Shown here: positions 35,083 through 47,593 of the stretch, piece by piece | Layout of the letters: every line of letters begins with the position of its first letter | Numbering within the stretch: the stretch's first letter is position 1 | DNA from: Craterostigma plantagineum | Lineage: Eukaryota > Streptophyta > Magnoliopsida > Lamiales > Linderniaceae | Assembly: GCA_027422505.1 (NCBI GenBank) | Contig: JAPQWV010000328.1 | Span: 1-64,000, forward strand | DNA length: 64,000 nt | Direction of reading: 5' to 3' | Notes under the pieces: model-generated | What the model was told of the DNA's origin: nothing | The model's input: only the letters and a program-made list of their open reading frames with translations | The model's database searches: none | Position numbers and translations under genes: made by a program

Positions 35083-35700
35083 TAAGCTCGAATATAAAAA
35101 ATTATGTTTCAAGCTAATTATGAAAAGTGTGGATTATTTAAAAATTATGTTTCAAGCTCGAGAAATCAAGTCAACGGGAGAAACTTGGGTCAACGATCGA
35201 AAACTCGTTCGAGAACTATTTACGATCGAAAATCGTCTGAAATTTTTTCGAACGAAAAACCTGAAATCAAAACATCATCTTCTTCGCTCGTACACATATA
35301 GATACATAGATACATACAATTGCAGGGCAACTTGCATTCCAAGTCCCAGAAATAATACTTTAGTCCTTCTAGTTACATTTCGGTCCCTACTAGTTTTCAA
35401 TTAAGTCCTGAAGTTCCGATCTAGTCCAAAATTCTCAATTTAACCCCAGAACTTTCAATTTCATTGAATTCTCACTTATTGACGTGATTTTTCGTAAAAA
35501 TTATTGTTTAGTTATTTTACAGGATCCTCGTCGCAAGACCAGTTTTTCGCTCGCAAAACCTCTGGTGATCGAAAAATTTGATTTTAAAGGTTTCGATATT
35601 AAAGTCTCAAAACGACGACGTTTTATCAAATTGCAAAAATCATGTAACTCATGGAAGAAGAAATAATAATAGTTTAACAAACTTCCCTGAATAACCGGAT
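35083..35700. other. LTR-like noncoding segment with TCGA words
   Basis: AAAAATTATGTTTCAAGCT is repeated near 35096 and 35139. From 35200 to 35590 words such as ACGATCGAAAA, TTTTTCGA and TCGCTCGCAAAA recur, like the copia leaders. Phrases such as TTTCGGTCCCTACTAG fit diverged LTR sequence. I could not set termini. Confidence 0.4.
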
Positions 35701-35859
35701 GTGTAGTTTTTCAAAATCCGTTTCCCCAGAGTTTGATTCCCCCTAACAACTACAAATGCAAGCTTTCGATGAACGGACCTTGCCCAAACCAACTTAGAAC
35801 CTGTAGACAGTCATAGCTAAATGGCACGTCATAGCGAATTTATGATAAATTTGGTGGAA

Positions 35860-36640
35860 AATCAGTTTAATTGCTCTATTAAGAATTTCAGAGCGATAGT
35901 GGTACAGAGTTCATGAAATCAAGTTCATAAATTTTTCCGTCATAGACAATTCAACACCTCATCTCGTGTCCTTACACGCCATCTCAGAATGGTCGAGCCA
36001 AACGTAAACATCGTCACATCACCGAAACGGGTCTTTCTATGATGTTTCATGCGCATGCCCTATGTCTTTATGGGTTCAACCTTTTTATACAGCGGTTTAC
36101 ACTATAAATCGGTTGCCATCGCCTATTTTGCAGGGAATCTCGCAGTTTGAGACATTGTTTGGTAATCCACCAATTTATGGAAATTTTCATCCGTTTGGTT
36201 GGGTTTGCCTTGCACGTGACTATGCGCCAAACAAGTTTTCTGTTTGCAGTCGACCGTACATGTTTATTGGTTACAGCTCAAACACAAGTGGTTTCTATGT
36301 CTTGATCCGCTAACCACGAAAGTCTACAATACTCGACATGCAAGATTTGATGAGGATGTTTACCCGTATTCAACCAAAATTCGGTAACATCTATTTCTAA
36401 CTTCATGTGTCTTGTTTTCTTGAGCCGTTTATGATTTGAATCTAGATGTTGCACCGATCGAGTCTAATGAGTTAAAGCCTCGAAGCAACCCCTACCGTGC
36501 TCGATTTGCCCAACATTACGACCATTATGACACCCGAACCAGATCCACCGACACACCAACTCCACCATCATCACAACCTGATGTTTCATCATTCGGACAT
36601 CCGATGGTCACACGCGCCAAAGAAGGCATTTTCAAACCAA
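35860..36640 (+). pseudogene. decayed copia integrase fragment
   Basis: Across frames the plus strand shows a copia integrase C-terminal core: a DSGTEF-like acidic site near 35893, a CPYTPSQNGRA-like stretch near 35970, then LWVQPFYTAVYTINRLPSPI and FETLFGNPPIYGNFHPFG (36062-36313). HPMVTRAKEGIFKP, the usual start of the RT-side linker, lies at about 36597-36640. Several frameshifts and stops make it a fossil. Its sequence is distinct from copia 1 and 2, so it is another copia lineage. Confidence 0.85.
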
Positions 36641-38166
36641 CAGGCAGGGCTAACTGCCGTCTAACTGGCCGAGGGCGGTTGACGGTTAGACTAACCGGCG
36701 GTTAGTTACGGTTGACCGGCTGTTACCGCTGGTTAGTCTCTATTTTTTGGTTTGAAAAATTCAGGTTTGAATAATGTTCGGTGTATTTTTTTGGTCAAAA
36801 GTCGACTTATATGTCGAAATGTAGTAATTTTGTAAGTCACTTTATGAAAAAGTATTACAAGTTACAACATTTTATGAAAAAAATGTATTACAAAATTAAA
36901 TGAACCAACTACAATACAATATATTAAATTAAAACAAAATATGGTGAGATGTGTTCAGTCTCCGTCCAGCTCCGGTCCGATCTCCGCAAATCTTGAAGTA
37001 CTGGACTTCAGCAAGTGCAGGCGAGGAAGCAGGGAATGATCGCGAGAGCCTTGGCAAATCATGTATGATCCAATCCGTCAAAGCATCCTGAGATCACATG
37101 GTGCTAACTTGCCTGCACTTACTGAAGCGGCGAAGGCCGAAGCCCGTCTTCTTCGAAATCTTCTTCCTTTCGAAAAAAAAAATGCATAAACAACCGAGAA
37201 AACAGCGTATGATCGCAGGAGATTTGACGAATCAACTATCAGGTATGATCCGTCGAAGCATCCCGAGATCACACGTTGCTAACTTGATTGCACTTGCCAC
37301 TTACCGAAGTACCTCTTCTTCGAAATCTTCTTCATTTTGAAAAAGATTACAGCAAGTGCAGGCGAGAAAGCAGCGTATGATCTCATGAGCTTTAACGAAT
37401 CAACTATCAAGTATGATCCCGAGATCACACGTTGCTAACTTGATTGCACTTGCCACTTACCGAAGCCCATCTTCTTCGAAATCTTCTTCCCTTTGGAAAA
37501 GACTTACAACAAGTGTAGGCGCGAAAATAGCGTATGAACTCAGGACCTCTGACGAATCAACTATCATATATGATGCATCAAATCATCCCGAGATCACATG
37601 TTGCTAACTTGATTGCACTTTCCATTCAACGCAGCCCCTCTTATTCGAAACCTTCTTCCCCTTGAAAAAAATGCGTAAAGTTACATTAGATGTTTAATTT
37701 AAAAATTAATTAAAAAGCTAATATTTACTTATCTTTTTCTGGCTTCGTCGTCGTAATCGGCTTGTGCAAATCTTGAAGTACCTACAAATAAGAATTTATT
37801 TGTAAGTTACAAATGTTACAATAATTTAAAATTAAAAAGTTAATACGAAGAAAATTTGAGATTGAGATGGATACTAATCCTTTTTCGGGCTTCGTCGTCG
37901 TAATTGGCTTGTGCAAATCTTGAAGTACCTGAAAATAACAAGTCATTAGTTAGCCATAAACATACAATTATTTATATGAAAAAAAATGTAAGAGATGGAT
38001 ACTTACCTTTGTTCGGGCGTGTTGTTGATGTGGAGTCCACGCCTCGCCGAATGCCTCTAATCCTTGCCGTCGCCGCCGCCATTGCCGCCGCTTGTCTCCC
38101 TGCTGGTGGTGTCATCGAAAATGTCGTCCGATGAGTCGCTATTCGGGTCATCTTGGGTGCGATACT
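36641..38166. repeat. unidentified element region with tandem exon-like repeats
   Basis: At 36643-36730 CAGGGCTAAC opens a stretch of GGTTGACGGTTAG / CCGGCGGTTAG words that looks like a hAT-type end. From about 37010 to 37690 a unit of about 160 bp (CCCGAGATCACACGTTGCTA, TTCGAAATCTTCTTCC, GCAAGTGCAGGCG) repeats four times. GGCTTGTGCAAATCTTGAAG recurs at about 37755 and 37910, with a partial copy at 36990. On the minus strand these contain a shared open motif, SRFAQA(N/D)YDDEARKR, that looks like repeated exon pieces. A minus-strand acidic segment near 38110-38160 is cut by the Tekay-2 LTR. Identity unresolved. Confidence 0.45.
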
Positions 38167-39489
38167 TGTCAGGACCCGAACCCGACCCACCTAATCTATC
38201 GTATTCCTACGTGCCTAACGCGTTGTATTTGGTAAAGAGTACCGAAATTTGCGTATAAAATTTTTCTTTTCCATTTGTATAATGGAACATTGTTATGTAC
38301 ACGTCAAAAGAATACGTGTCAATTCCTAAATTACACACATGACATAATTACACGGGAAATGTATGACGGCACAGCAAAAGACTCCTACGTGCCCGGCCTC
38401 ACAGGTCGTCATCCATACACACACTTCTACCCCAAAAGCAGCGGGAAGCTTCAAAAGATTGGCCTTGCCTTCAAAATGCGATCACGTACTGTGGTCGCTG
38501 GTACCTACACCACATAACATAAAGGGGTGAGCCGTCGTGGCTCAGTAAGCCAAAATTTATGCATGAATGCACGTGTCACTCCCCCGCAAAGGCAACCACG
38601 CCTATATACATAACACTCCGCAAAGGCGATCCGCGCGATGCACTTAATACTCCAAAAAGGCGATCTGCGTCGATGCACATAACACTCGTACTAGCAATAC
38701 TCATGGCCCTTGGCTAATCTTACCTTGCACCACAATGAGCTCACGTCCATCAAGGACAAACACGACACCGGTCCACACCGGATGGCCGTACCCTTGGATG
38801 CACATTGTTCCCCTAGGTCGCCATATGTACCCGGTCGTCCCCGACTGTCCGGCGATCGCTCACGCTGGTAGCCAACGCTGAGGTTGCCTACACCAGGATT
38901 CCACCTGTGTCGCTTATACCCTCAGGTCGCACCTTACAGCCACCAGTATTGCCCAATCTTACCCTTATACATACATATTTACATAATATTACGATGACGC
39001 TAAACGCTGCCCTAGTGGCATAGAAGAGTAGCCCTGACTCAACTGCGAGTCGACAACACATGCCCACATCGGCAACGTATCAATCGCTTTCAAGCGATAC
39101 ATCATATGCATACTCGCTCATACAACCCTCCCACATATAATCGTGTATGCACGTGTGTATGAAATGCAAACTAACACCAAGTGTACTTACCACGGGAACA
39201 CGCATAATTTAATTCATGTATTCAAGTAATCACAGAGGCACGTATTCACAGCAATTAGACACACGCAAATAAGTCATGTGTTGTAGTTGAATTTCTACTT
39301 ACTTGGCGTCCGTTGATTACTGCTACCGACCCGGTGATTTTCCTAAGTATCGACCTTAGGCATAAAACATTAATGTTAGTTACCTATTTAATCTATTTAG
39401 GTTAGCTACGTACTCGAAATTTCTAAGCTTTAAAGTATTACTTCTAAGGTTACATTTGAAAAGTAATTATTAACAAGACCCTAAATGAT

Positions 39490-40375
39490 TTCGTGAAGTT
39501 ATAATAGTTCGTGAATCTTAGTTCGCGAAGTGCCTAGCTAAAGTTCTCAGTTCGCGAAATAAGTTACCATCACTTTTAATGATTTGCGAACTTATATGTG
39601 AAACCCCTATTTCATAATTCGCGAATTGTCTAGTTTGCGATTTTTGCTTAACCCGTGAAAAACCCCAACTCGTGAAACCTAGTTAAATTCGCGAAGTACT
39701 CAGCTTAAATCATAATTTGAGAAACGTTTACCCTAGTTTGCGAACTATTCTATACCTCTTTCGCAAAATGATCTATTTCACGAACAAATCGCATCTCTCT
39801 AACAATCTAATTCGTACTTCTGTATAGAGTTTGCGAATCCCCATCGATTCGCAAAACTCATCGGATTCACCAAACTCCACCCTCAATTGGCGAAATAGGT
39901 TTTGCGGCTTATTAGCTTTGCGGCTTCACAGATTCGTGGAAGTTGTATGGATTCGCCATATGGTTTGGTTCGTGAAGTGGCCAAGTTTGCCAATCGAGTT
40001 CGCCGACCTTGGATTAGCGAAGTCCCATTTTTGCGGCCCTTAATGGTTCGCGAACCCTATGCATGAGACCCTTGGAGTTTGCCAAACTTCGGTGGGTTCG
40101 TGAAATGTCGAGCTCGCCAAATTTTAGTTTGTGAACTATGCTTCGCCAAGTTCCACCACCCGAGTTCGCCGAATGAGCCCGATTCACAAAACCCTTAGTT
40201 CGCCACTTTTAGTTCTAAAGGCTTAGAGTTCGCGAACTGTCCGACCCGTAAAATTCCCGAGTTAATTTCGCGAACTCGCACATTTGGGCTTTTATGGTTC
40301 GTGATCCTCGTCTTGCTAAGGGTTCGCGAACTACTCTCAGTTCGCGAACCTTCCATTTCGCGACCCTTAAACAAT
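39490..40375. repeat. TTCGCGAA palindrome array in Tekay-2 LTR
   Basis: I counted nine exact TTCGCGAA sites and many one-step variants such as TTCGTGAA, TTTGCGAA and TTCGCCAA. Many variants are what CpG deamination of the perfect palindrome would give. The array occupies the LTR position equivalent to the TGTCGA array of Tekay-1. Confidence 0.88.
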
Positions 40376-41129
40376 TTTAACATCTAAGATTCTTATCAAC
40401 TTCGATCAAAAAGGTGTTCTTACCAAGAACCGTATGAATGTCAAACGAACCCTAGATATTTCCCTAACCCTCGTGAACTATTTGCACTACCCTCAATCCT
40501 AAACATTTTTGTGCCTTAAAACTCTTAAAAACATGGTGGCATAGAACTTTCGAAATCCTAACATCGCATCAGTTTGAAACCTATGCCTAAGCATATCTCT
40601 AGTGCGTTAGTCCCCCATAAACATGCTAGTTCCGAAATAATGATCTAATGTCGATCTAAAATGTAAAAAATTTAGTATGAACTTCATAACTTCCTAAGTT
40701 AAGTTTCAACTTCTCCTTCTTCTTCCCCTAAGTCTCGATGGCTTCTTGCAATGGGGTTTTTGGCTTAGGTTTAAGATATCTTAAACTAGGTGGTTATGGG
40801 GATGATTTAGGGTGGCGTGGATTTTCTTTATTTTAAGGATCTTGGTCTCTTAAGGATTTGACTTAAAACGCATTGGGCCTAAGTGTGAAATTTTTTTTAG
40901 CCCATTATAAATATAGTCCATAACTTAATTCCTAACTCAATTCCTAGTATTGTTGCTTCATTTTTCCCTTTGGCCCAATTTTCGAAACTCTCTATACAAG
41001 TTAAATGTCACATGGCACCAAATTAACAAGTCACTTAAGCACACAATTCAACACGCCAACTTCACATGATTCACATAAGCACAAAACTATTGCACATAAT
41101 TGCATCCAATCATATATGTAAATTTATTG

Positions 41130-41134
41130 GCCCT
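41130..41134. repeat. target-site duplication of Athila (left copy)
   Basis: GCCCT at 41130-41134 is repeated at 48676-48680 outside the two Athila ends. Joining the flanks reproduces the continuous Tekay LTR end, seen intact in Tekay-3. Confidence 0.93.
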
Positions 41135-41558
41135 TGATCGACACGTAGTGAGTGATGAAAGTGCGACAAGTGATAAAATAAAACGTAAATCTAATTACTA
41201 TCACCAACGTGCGATAGGCAGTGAACCCATCGTTTGTAGTGCAGTAAAGTGAGTAAACGAGTATCGAACACGAGGAATAAATCAAGTACTAGTAATGACC
41301 TAATCGACTCGATATTTAGCCTAAAGAAAATACGCAGATTGTTGACGACTCAACCTAACAGACCACTCCTAATTCAATCAGAAATTCAAAGGACGCGACT
41401 AACTGATATGAGAGTTTTCAGATGATAAAGACGTGCTCGGGATTCGAATCCCGCTAGGTATTTACAGCTAAGATAATAAAATCGCTCCTAAGTGCTTAAG
41501 ACTAAATCGCAGTAATTTCCTGCCCGCTTGCGAGTTTGCTGTCGCCCTATGGCCGTTC
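41135..41558 (-). repeat. Athila 3' LTR remnant
   Basis: Matches 47275-47698 of the right LTR almost exactly, then stops at GTCGCCCTA and continues into integrase coding sequence. About 977 bp of the LTR, including its palindrome cluster, are absent. Confidence 0.92.
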
Positions 41559-44500
41559 ACCTTAAAAGTACCCTGCTCCGTTCCTGAAATCTCAACAGTA
41601 CCATAAGGAAAAACACGGGTAACAGTGAACGGTCCTAAGCATCGTGATCTAAGCTTGCCAGGAAAAAGCCTAAGTCGAGAGTTAAAAAGAAGGACTTGAT
41701 CCCCTTCCTGAAACTCTCGCCTTTGCCTAATCTTTTTGTCATGATATGCCTTAGAACGTTCCTTGTACATGCGGGCGTTATCATAAGCCGATAAACGCCA
41801 CTCGTCTAACTCGTTGATTTGGAGTTGCCGCTTCCCGCCGGCGTTCCCCAAATCAAGATCTAAGGACTTGATGGCCCAGTATGCCTTATGCTCTATTTCT
41901 ACGGGAAGATGACATGCTTTACCATAAACTAATCTATATGGTGTAGTGCCTATGGGGGTCTTATATGCAGTCCTATATGCCCAAAGTGCATCATTTAACT
42001 TATTTGCCCACTCCCTACGGTTCCCCTCTATGGTTTTCTCTAAAATACGTTTCAACTCACGGTTCACTACCTCGACTTGACCACTAGCTTGGGGATGATA
42101 TGGGGTGGATAGGCTATGCTTAACACCGTAACGTTCTAACGTGCGTGAAAACTGGGTGTTACAAAAGTGAGTGCCTCTATCACTAATGATGCATCTAGGT
42201 GCCCCAAAACGTGAAAACAATGCTCGCAAAATCTAACGACTACCCTAGCATCATTCGTGGGTAAGGCTTGCGCCTCGGCCCACTTAGAAACATAATCGAC
42301 CGCAACTAGGATGTACTTATTATTGTATGAGCTAGGAAATGGACCCATGAAATCAATACCCCATACATCGAAAATTTCGCAAACTAAGATGAAGTTCTGG
42401 GGCATTTCGTCGCGTTTAGAAATATTACCTGCGCGCTGACACTGATCACAAGTGTCAACGTACCTTTGCGCGTCCTTGAAGATCGTGGGCCAGTAGAATC
42501 CGCTCTCCAACACCTTCTGAGCGGTACGATTTGCTGCATAATGCCCTCCGGTCGGTCCATTGTGGCAATGTCTAAGGATCTGCGTCGATTCCGGGGCAGC
42601 CACGCATCGCCGTATTACCTGGTCTGCACATCGCCTGAAAAGATACGGGTCTTCCCAAAAGTAGTACCTCAAATCAGAAAAGAATTTCTTCTTTTGCTGA
42701 CTCGTGTATTCCTTTGGTAGGACTCTCGCAACAAGGTAGTTAGCGTAATCTGCAAACCAAGGGGTGTCGTCACTTACTACGTGTATCGCGTAGAGGTGCT
42801 CGTCTGGGAACCGATCGTGTATCGCCCTCTCGTTCTTATTGTATATCTCGGACTCCTCTAGTCGGGAGAGGTGATCTGCCGCTAGGTTCTCCGCACCCTT
42901 CTTGTCGCGGATCTCTATATCGAACTCTTGCAGTAGCAGGATCCACCGAATTAGTCTTGGCTTGGCGTCGGGCTTTGCTAACAAGTACTTGACAGCAGAG
43001 TGGTCAGTAAAAACAATAACTTTAGACAGGATTAAATATGACCTGAACTTGTCGAAAGCAAACACGACGGCCAACAGCTCCTTCTCGGTGGTCGTGTAAT
43101 TGGCCTGGGCTGCGTCTAACGTCTTACTCGCGTAATAGATTGGCCTGAAGTGGTTGTCCTTACGCTGCCCTAGTACGGCCCCAACTGCATAGTCACTAGC
43201 ATCGCACATTAGTTCAAAGGGCAGCCCCCAGTCGGGGGCAACCATAATAGGTGCTGCGATAAGTCTCTCCTTAAGTAAATTAAAAGCATGCAGGCATTCG
43301 TCATTGAAATCAAACGGGGCATCTTTCTCTAACAATCTAGACATAGGACGTGCGATTTTAGAAAAGTCTTTGATAAATCTGCGATAAAATCCCGCATGTC
43401 CTAGAAAACTTCTAATCGACTTCACGTTCGAGGGAACAGGCAATTTTTCTATCGTCTCTAACTTAGCTCGGTCCACTTCGATTCCTTTAGAAGAAATCTT
43501 ATGACCGAGAACTATACCCTCTCGAACCATGAAATGGCACTTTTCCCAATTAAGTGCCAAATTCGTTTGCTCGCATCGTGCGAGCACGAGCTTCAGATTC
43601 GATAAACATGCATCAAATGAGGAACCGAAAACAGAGAAGTCGTCCATAAATACCTCCATTACCTCACCTACCAGTTCGTCGAATATGGCCATCATGCATC
43701 GCTGGAAGGTGGCTGGGGCATTGCATAATCCGAATGGCATCCTTCGGTACGCGAACGTTCCGAACGGGCACGTAAACGTCGTCTTCTCCTGGTCCTCGGG
43801 TGCTATAGGAATCTGTAGATAACCTGACAAACCATCAAGGAAACAATAGAATGAGTGACCGGCTAATTTTTCTAACATCTGATCAATAAAAGGAAGGGGA
43901 AAGTGATCTTTTCTCGTCGCATCATTCAACTTCCTGTAGTCTATACAGACGCGCCATCCGGTCACCGTCCTTGTCGGAATCAGCTCGTTCTTGTCGTTGG
44001 TGACGACCGTCATGCCTCCCTCCTTTGGGACTACTTGGACTGGGCTGACCCATGCGCTGTCTGAGATGGGATAGATCATCCCCGCGTCTAGCAGCTTGAT
44101 TACCTCCTTCTTGACAACGTCCTTCATGTTGGGATTGAGGCGCCTTTGACGTTGAGCGACCGGCTTGAAGTCATCCTCCATGAGGATCTTGTGTGTGCAG
44201 TAGCTGGGATTGATACCCCTTATGTCGGATATCTTCCACGCCAGGGCCTTCTTGTGCGTCTTCAACACGTCTAAAAGCTGACCCTTCTGCCCATCATCGA
44301 GGTTTGAGGAGATTATGACCGGCAGCCCTCCATTATTGTTCAGAAACGCGTACTCGAGGTGGTCGGGCAGCGGTTTCAATTCTAGGACCGGCGGTTCCTC
44401 AACTGAGTTCTTTTCCTTGTCCTCTTCGCTGCTCTCATTGATGGCTACAATAGGCTCGTCGACTTCCTCCCCACACTCGTCGATTGCCATAAGTGTGTGC

Positions 44501-46368
44501 ATGTCGTGATCACCGACCTGTGATAGGCCTTGCACCGAAAAGAGGAAATCGTGCTCAAATACGTCTAAGAAATAACATTTATCGTCCTGCTCGCTACTCT
44601 TTTTCATTGAGTCGGCCATATCAAAGGTAACCTTTTCCCCATCTACCGTCAAGGTTAACGTCCCGTTCCTAACGTCTATCATGGTTTCCCCCGTGGCTAA
44701 GAATGGTCTACCTAAAATCAAGGGGACATTTTCATCTTCCTCCATATCTAAGATGACGAAATCTGCGGGAATCACAAACTTATCTACTTTAACTAAGACA
44801 TCCTCGATAACACCTCGAGGGTACTTTAACGACCTATCCGCTAATTGGAGGCTCATCCTAGTGGGTCGTGGCTCGCCTAGTCCTAAACGCTTAAACATAG
44901 AATACGGCATAAGATTAATACTAGCGCCTAAGTCAGCTAACGCACGTTCGATTACTAAATCTCCTATAAGACAGGGAATAGTAAAACTCCCTGGATCCTT
45001 CAGCTTCTTAGGAATCTTGCTCTGGAGAATCGCCGAACATTCACCTCGCAGGCAGACGGTGGAGACGTGTTTGAGCTTCCTTCTGTTCGTCAACAAATCC
45101 TTCAAGAACTTGGCGAAGCTAGGCATCTGCGTAATGGCTTCAACAAAAGGTAAGTTAATATGCAATTCCTTACACATGCCCATAAATTTACCAAACTGTG
45201 CCTCGTTCTTGTCCTTTTTCAGTCGGGCCGGGTACGGGATCTTCGGTTGGTATGGCTTCACTGGTGGCCGCTGAATCTCCGTCACCTTATCCTTTTCGGG
45301 CTCGACCTTCTCCTTCTCAGCGTCGGCCTTCTCGACATTGTCGCCTCCGATTTCCTCCACATCGGGCTCGTCGTGGCTCTCAAAACTGGCACTCTCCTTC
45401 GCCTTCTTCTTGGCGGGCACTTCTTGCAATTCCCGTCCATTCCTCAATGTCACCGCCTTGCAGTACTCCTTTGGATTTGGCTCGGTATAGCTTGGGAGCG
45501 ATCCTTGAGTGCGCCCCGCCAACTGCTTCGCCATCTGGCCCATCTGTTGCTCCAACTTTTTGAGCGAGGCGTCCGTGTTCTGAGCACGCAAGTCATTCGC
45601 CTCCATGTACTCCTCCATCTTCGTCATACGGCTTTCGTGGGCTGCGGTGGTGCTGCTGAAATTCGTGAGAAGCGTCTTCATCATGTCCTTCATTTCCCTC
45701 ATGTCGTCGGATCCTCCCGTGGGCGCATTCTGGTATTGTCGTGGTGGCCCGTTTTGGAATCCGGATGGTCTAGGCTGAAATCCTGGCGGTCCTTGGCCCT
45801 GATGATTCTGATTCCCGTACGCCAAGTTAGGATGAGCCCGAGGTTGGAAACTCCGCTGGCCACCTTGATAATTGCCCATGTAATCAACATGCTCATGCGG
45901 CTGGCCAAGCTGGCATTCTGAGGTCTCGTGGGCTGCTCCGCAAATTCCGCACAAGGGCACATAAGGGGTGTGCTGCGTCGGTGTGGTAGTGGCCACGGCG
46001 TTCACGGGCTGAGTCTGCCCGGACTTGGGAAGCAATGCACCAATTACCGTCTGCAACTGAGAGTTCGTCGAGGCGAGTTGTTGCTGGAGCGCCTCGATCT
46101 TAGCGTTAGTGGCCGTCTCCTCGCTCACTCCAAATACGCCTGTCGTCTTCATCCTGGTATTTCCCCTCATGAAACTGTTCCTCGAGTAGTCCTCAATCAA
46201 ATTCCACGCGTCGGTGGCATTAAGCTTCACGAGTCCTCCTCCTGCGGCTCCGTCTAACATATGAACAGTCTGATCGTTGAGCCCCTCATGGAATCGGTTG
46301 ATCTGGGCTGCCTTCGACATCCCGTGCTGCGGGCACCTCTTTAATAAGGCCTTATAACGCTCCCACAC
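41559..46368 (-). pseudogene. Athila gag-pol (gag C-part, protease, RT, RNase H, integrase)
   Basis: The main frame is 42136-46368, read as 1410 residues from 46368. It has a CCHC knuckle ([13 protein letters not shown]), coiled/charged gag C-part, protease ([16 protein letters not shown], near residue 476), RT ([20 protein letters not shown]; catalytic FMDD near residue 907) and RNase H ([33 protein letters not shown]). It continues with the integrase zinc site ([17 protein letters not shown]) and [14 protein letters not shown] one-base change near 42220 moves the rest of integrase to the frame 41468-42229 ([48 protein letters not shown]). The last pattern is typical of Athila. No chromodomain and no envelope-like frame are seen. 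Confidence 0.95.
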
Positions 46369-47045
46369 TTCGTACAGGTTCTCTGAGTCCTTCTGGTGAA
46401 ATAGGGAATCTCCGTCTTCAGCCTTAGCACCTTTGTCAGTGGGAAGTAATGGTTGATGAAAGCGGCTCGCATCTCCTCCCAGGTGGTGATCGACCTTGGT
46501 GGCAACATATCCAACCAGTCTCTTGCTCTGAACTTGAGTGAGAATGGGAACAGCATCAACTTGATTGCATCGCCCGGGACCCCATTAATCTTGATGGTGT
46601 CTGTCACCGTCAGGAATGCTTTAAGATGGGAGTAAGGGTCGTCGTCGGGATTACCCTCGAACTGGGCTGTCTGAAAAATCATCTGAAGCCAGGAGTGCTT
46701 CAGTTCGAAGTTGTTATTCTCTATCGGCGGGATGACGATCGCCGATTCAGTACCGCCTAATGCGGCATTTTTGAGGAGGTCCTGAAGTGATGGTTCCTCC
46801 TCGGGAATGTTATGGACGGGCACTCGGTGGTCCGCCATGTCTACTTCTGTGTAGGGACTATCTACGGCTGCCTCTACACGTGAATTCTGAATGGATTCCT
46901 GCGAACTATCCTCTGAATAGCTAACTAAGTGGTCCTGAGAGCTAGTGGATGCTCCTTCGGTATCGTACTTAAGCTTCCTTCGCAACTTTCGTTCGAAATC
47001 CGGGTCGGCTTCAACGATGGGACCCGATGGATGGCTTCGGGTCAT
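46369..47045 (-). pseudogene. Athila gag N-terminal part
   Basis: The frame starts MTRSHPSGPIVEADPDFERK at 47045 and contains the retrotransposon gag domain ([65 protein letters not shown]). It shifts frame near 46400, where the downstream frame takes over with [15 protein letters not shown]. One small indel therefore separates two otherwise well-preserved parts. Confidence 0.9.
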
Positions 47046-47251
47046 TCACCGCTGAATCGCACCTTCAATGAGTGAGAAATATAGATTAGCGAAAAGTAAA
47101 CAAATACGATGAATAAAAATATGAAATCAATAACGACGCAGGAAAATAACTAATGCAAATAACACAATTGACGCAAACAGTAAAAGCAAAGAAAACGTCG
47201 AAATCACAGTGGCTAAAGTACCGAACTACGGTGTTCCTAATATCAATTTAT

Positions 47252-47268
47252 CCCCGGCAACGGCGCCA
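47252..47268 (-). promoter_or_regulatory. primer binding site (tRNA-Asp)
   Basis: The minus strand reads TGGCGCCGTTGCCGGGG six bases inside the 5' LTR end. This is the tRNA-Asp-type site typical of plant Athila and related elements. Confidence 0.92.
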
Positions 47269-47577
47269 AAAACTTGATCGACACGTAGTGAGTGATGAAA
47301 GTGCGACAAGTGATAAAATAAAACGTAAACCTAATTACTATCACCAACGTGCGATAGGCAGTGAACCCATCGTTTGTAGTGCAGTAAAGTGAGTAAACGA
47401 GTATCGAACACGAGGAATAAATCAAGTACTAGTAATGACCTAATCGACTCGATATTTAGCCTAAAGAAAATACGCAGATTGTTGACGACTCAACCTAACA
47501 GACCACTCCTAATTCAATCAGAAATTCAAAGGACGCGACTAACTGATATGAGAGTTTTCAGATGATAAAGACGTGCT

Positions 47578-47593
47578 CGGGATTCGAATCCCG
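47578..47593. promoter_or_regulatory. palindrome resembling a Pol III B box
   Basis: CGGGATTCGAATCCCG is a perfect 16-bp palindrome, present also at 41438-41453 in the 3' LTR remnant. Its centre resembles the tRNA T-arm / B-box consensus. No A box or tRNA fold was found nearby, so a Pol III role is only a possibility. Confidence 0.4.

Larger units (their letters stand above)
38167..41134 (-). repeat. Tekay-2 3' LTR (main part)
   Basis: Plus-strand start TGTCAGGACCCG. It contains the blocks conserved in Tekay LTRs (ACAGGTCGTCATCCATACAC, the stem-loop 38528-38544) and three CCGCAAAGGCGA-type repeats near 38585-38665. Its TTCGCGAA array is at 39490-40375. Interrupted by Athila at 41135; the last 28 bases resume at 48681 after the GCCCT duplication. 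Confidence 0.88.

Noticed and set aside
41430..41460. tRNA gene suggested by a T-arm-like GATTCGAATCC
   Set aside because: No cloverleaf or A box could be built around it, and the segment is part of both Athila LTR copies.
45160..45921. 253-residue plus-strand frame opposite Athila gag
   Set aside because: It is the antisense shadow of a well-supported gag-pol frame with clear domain motifs.
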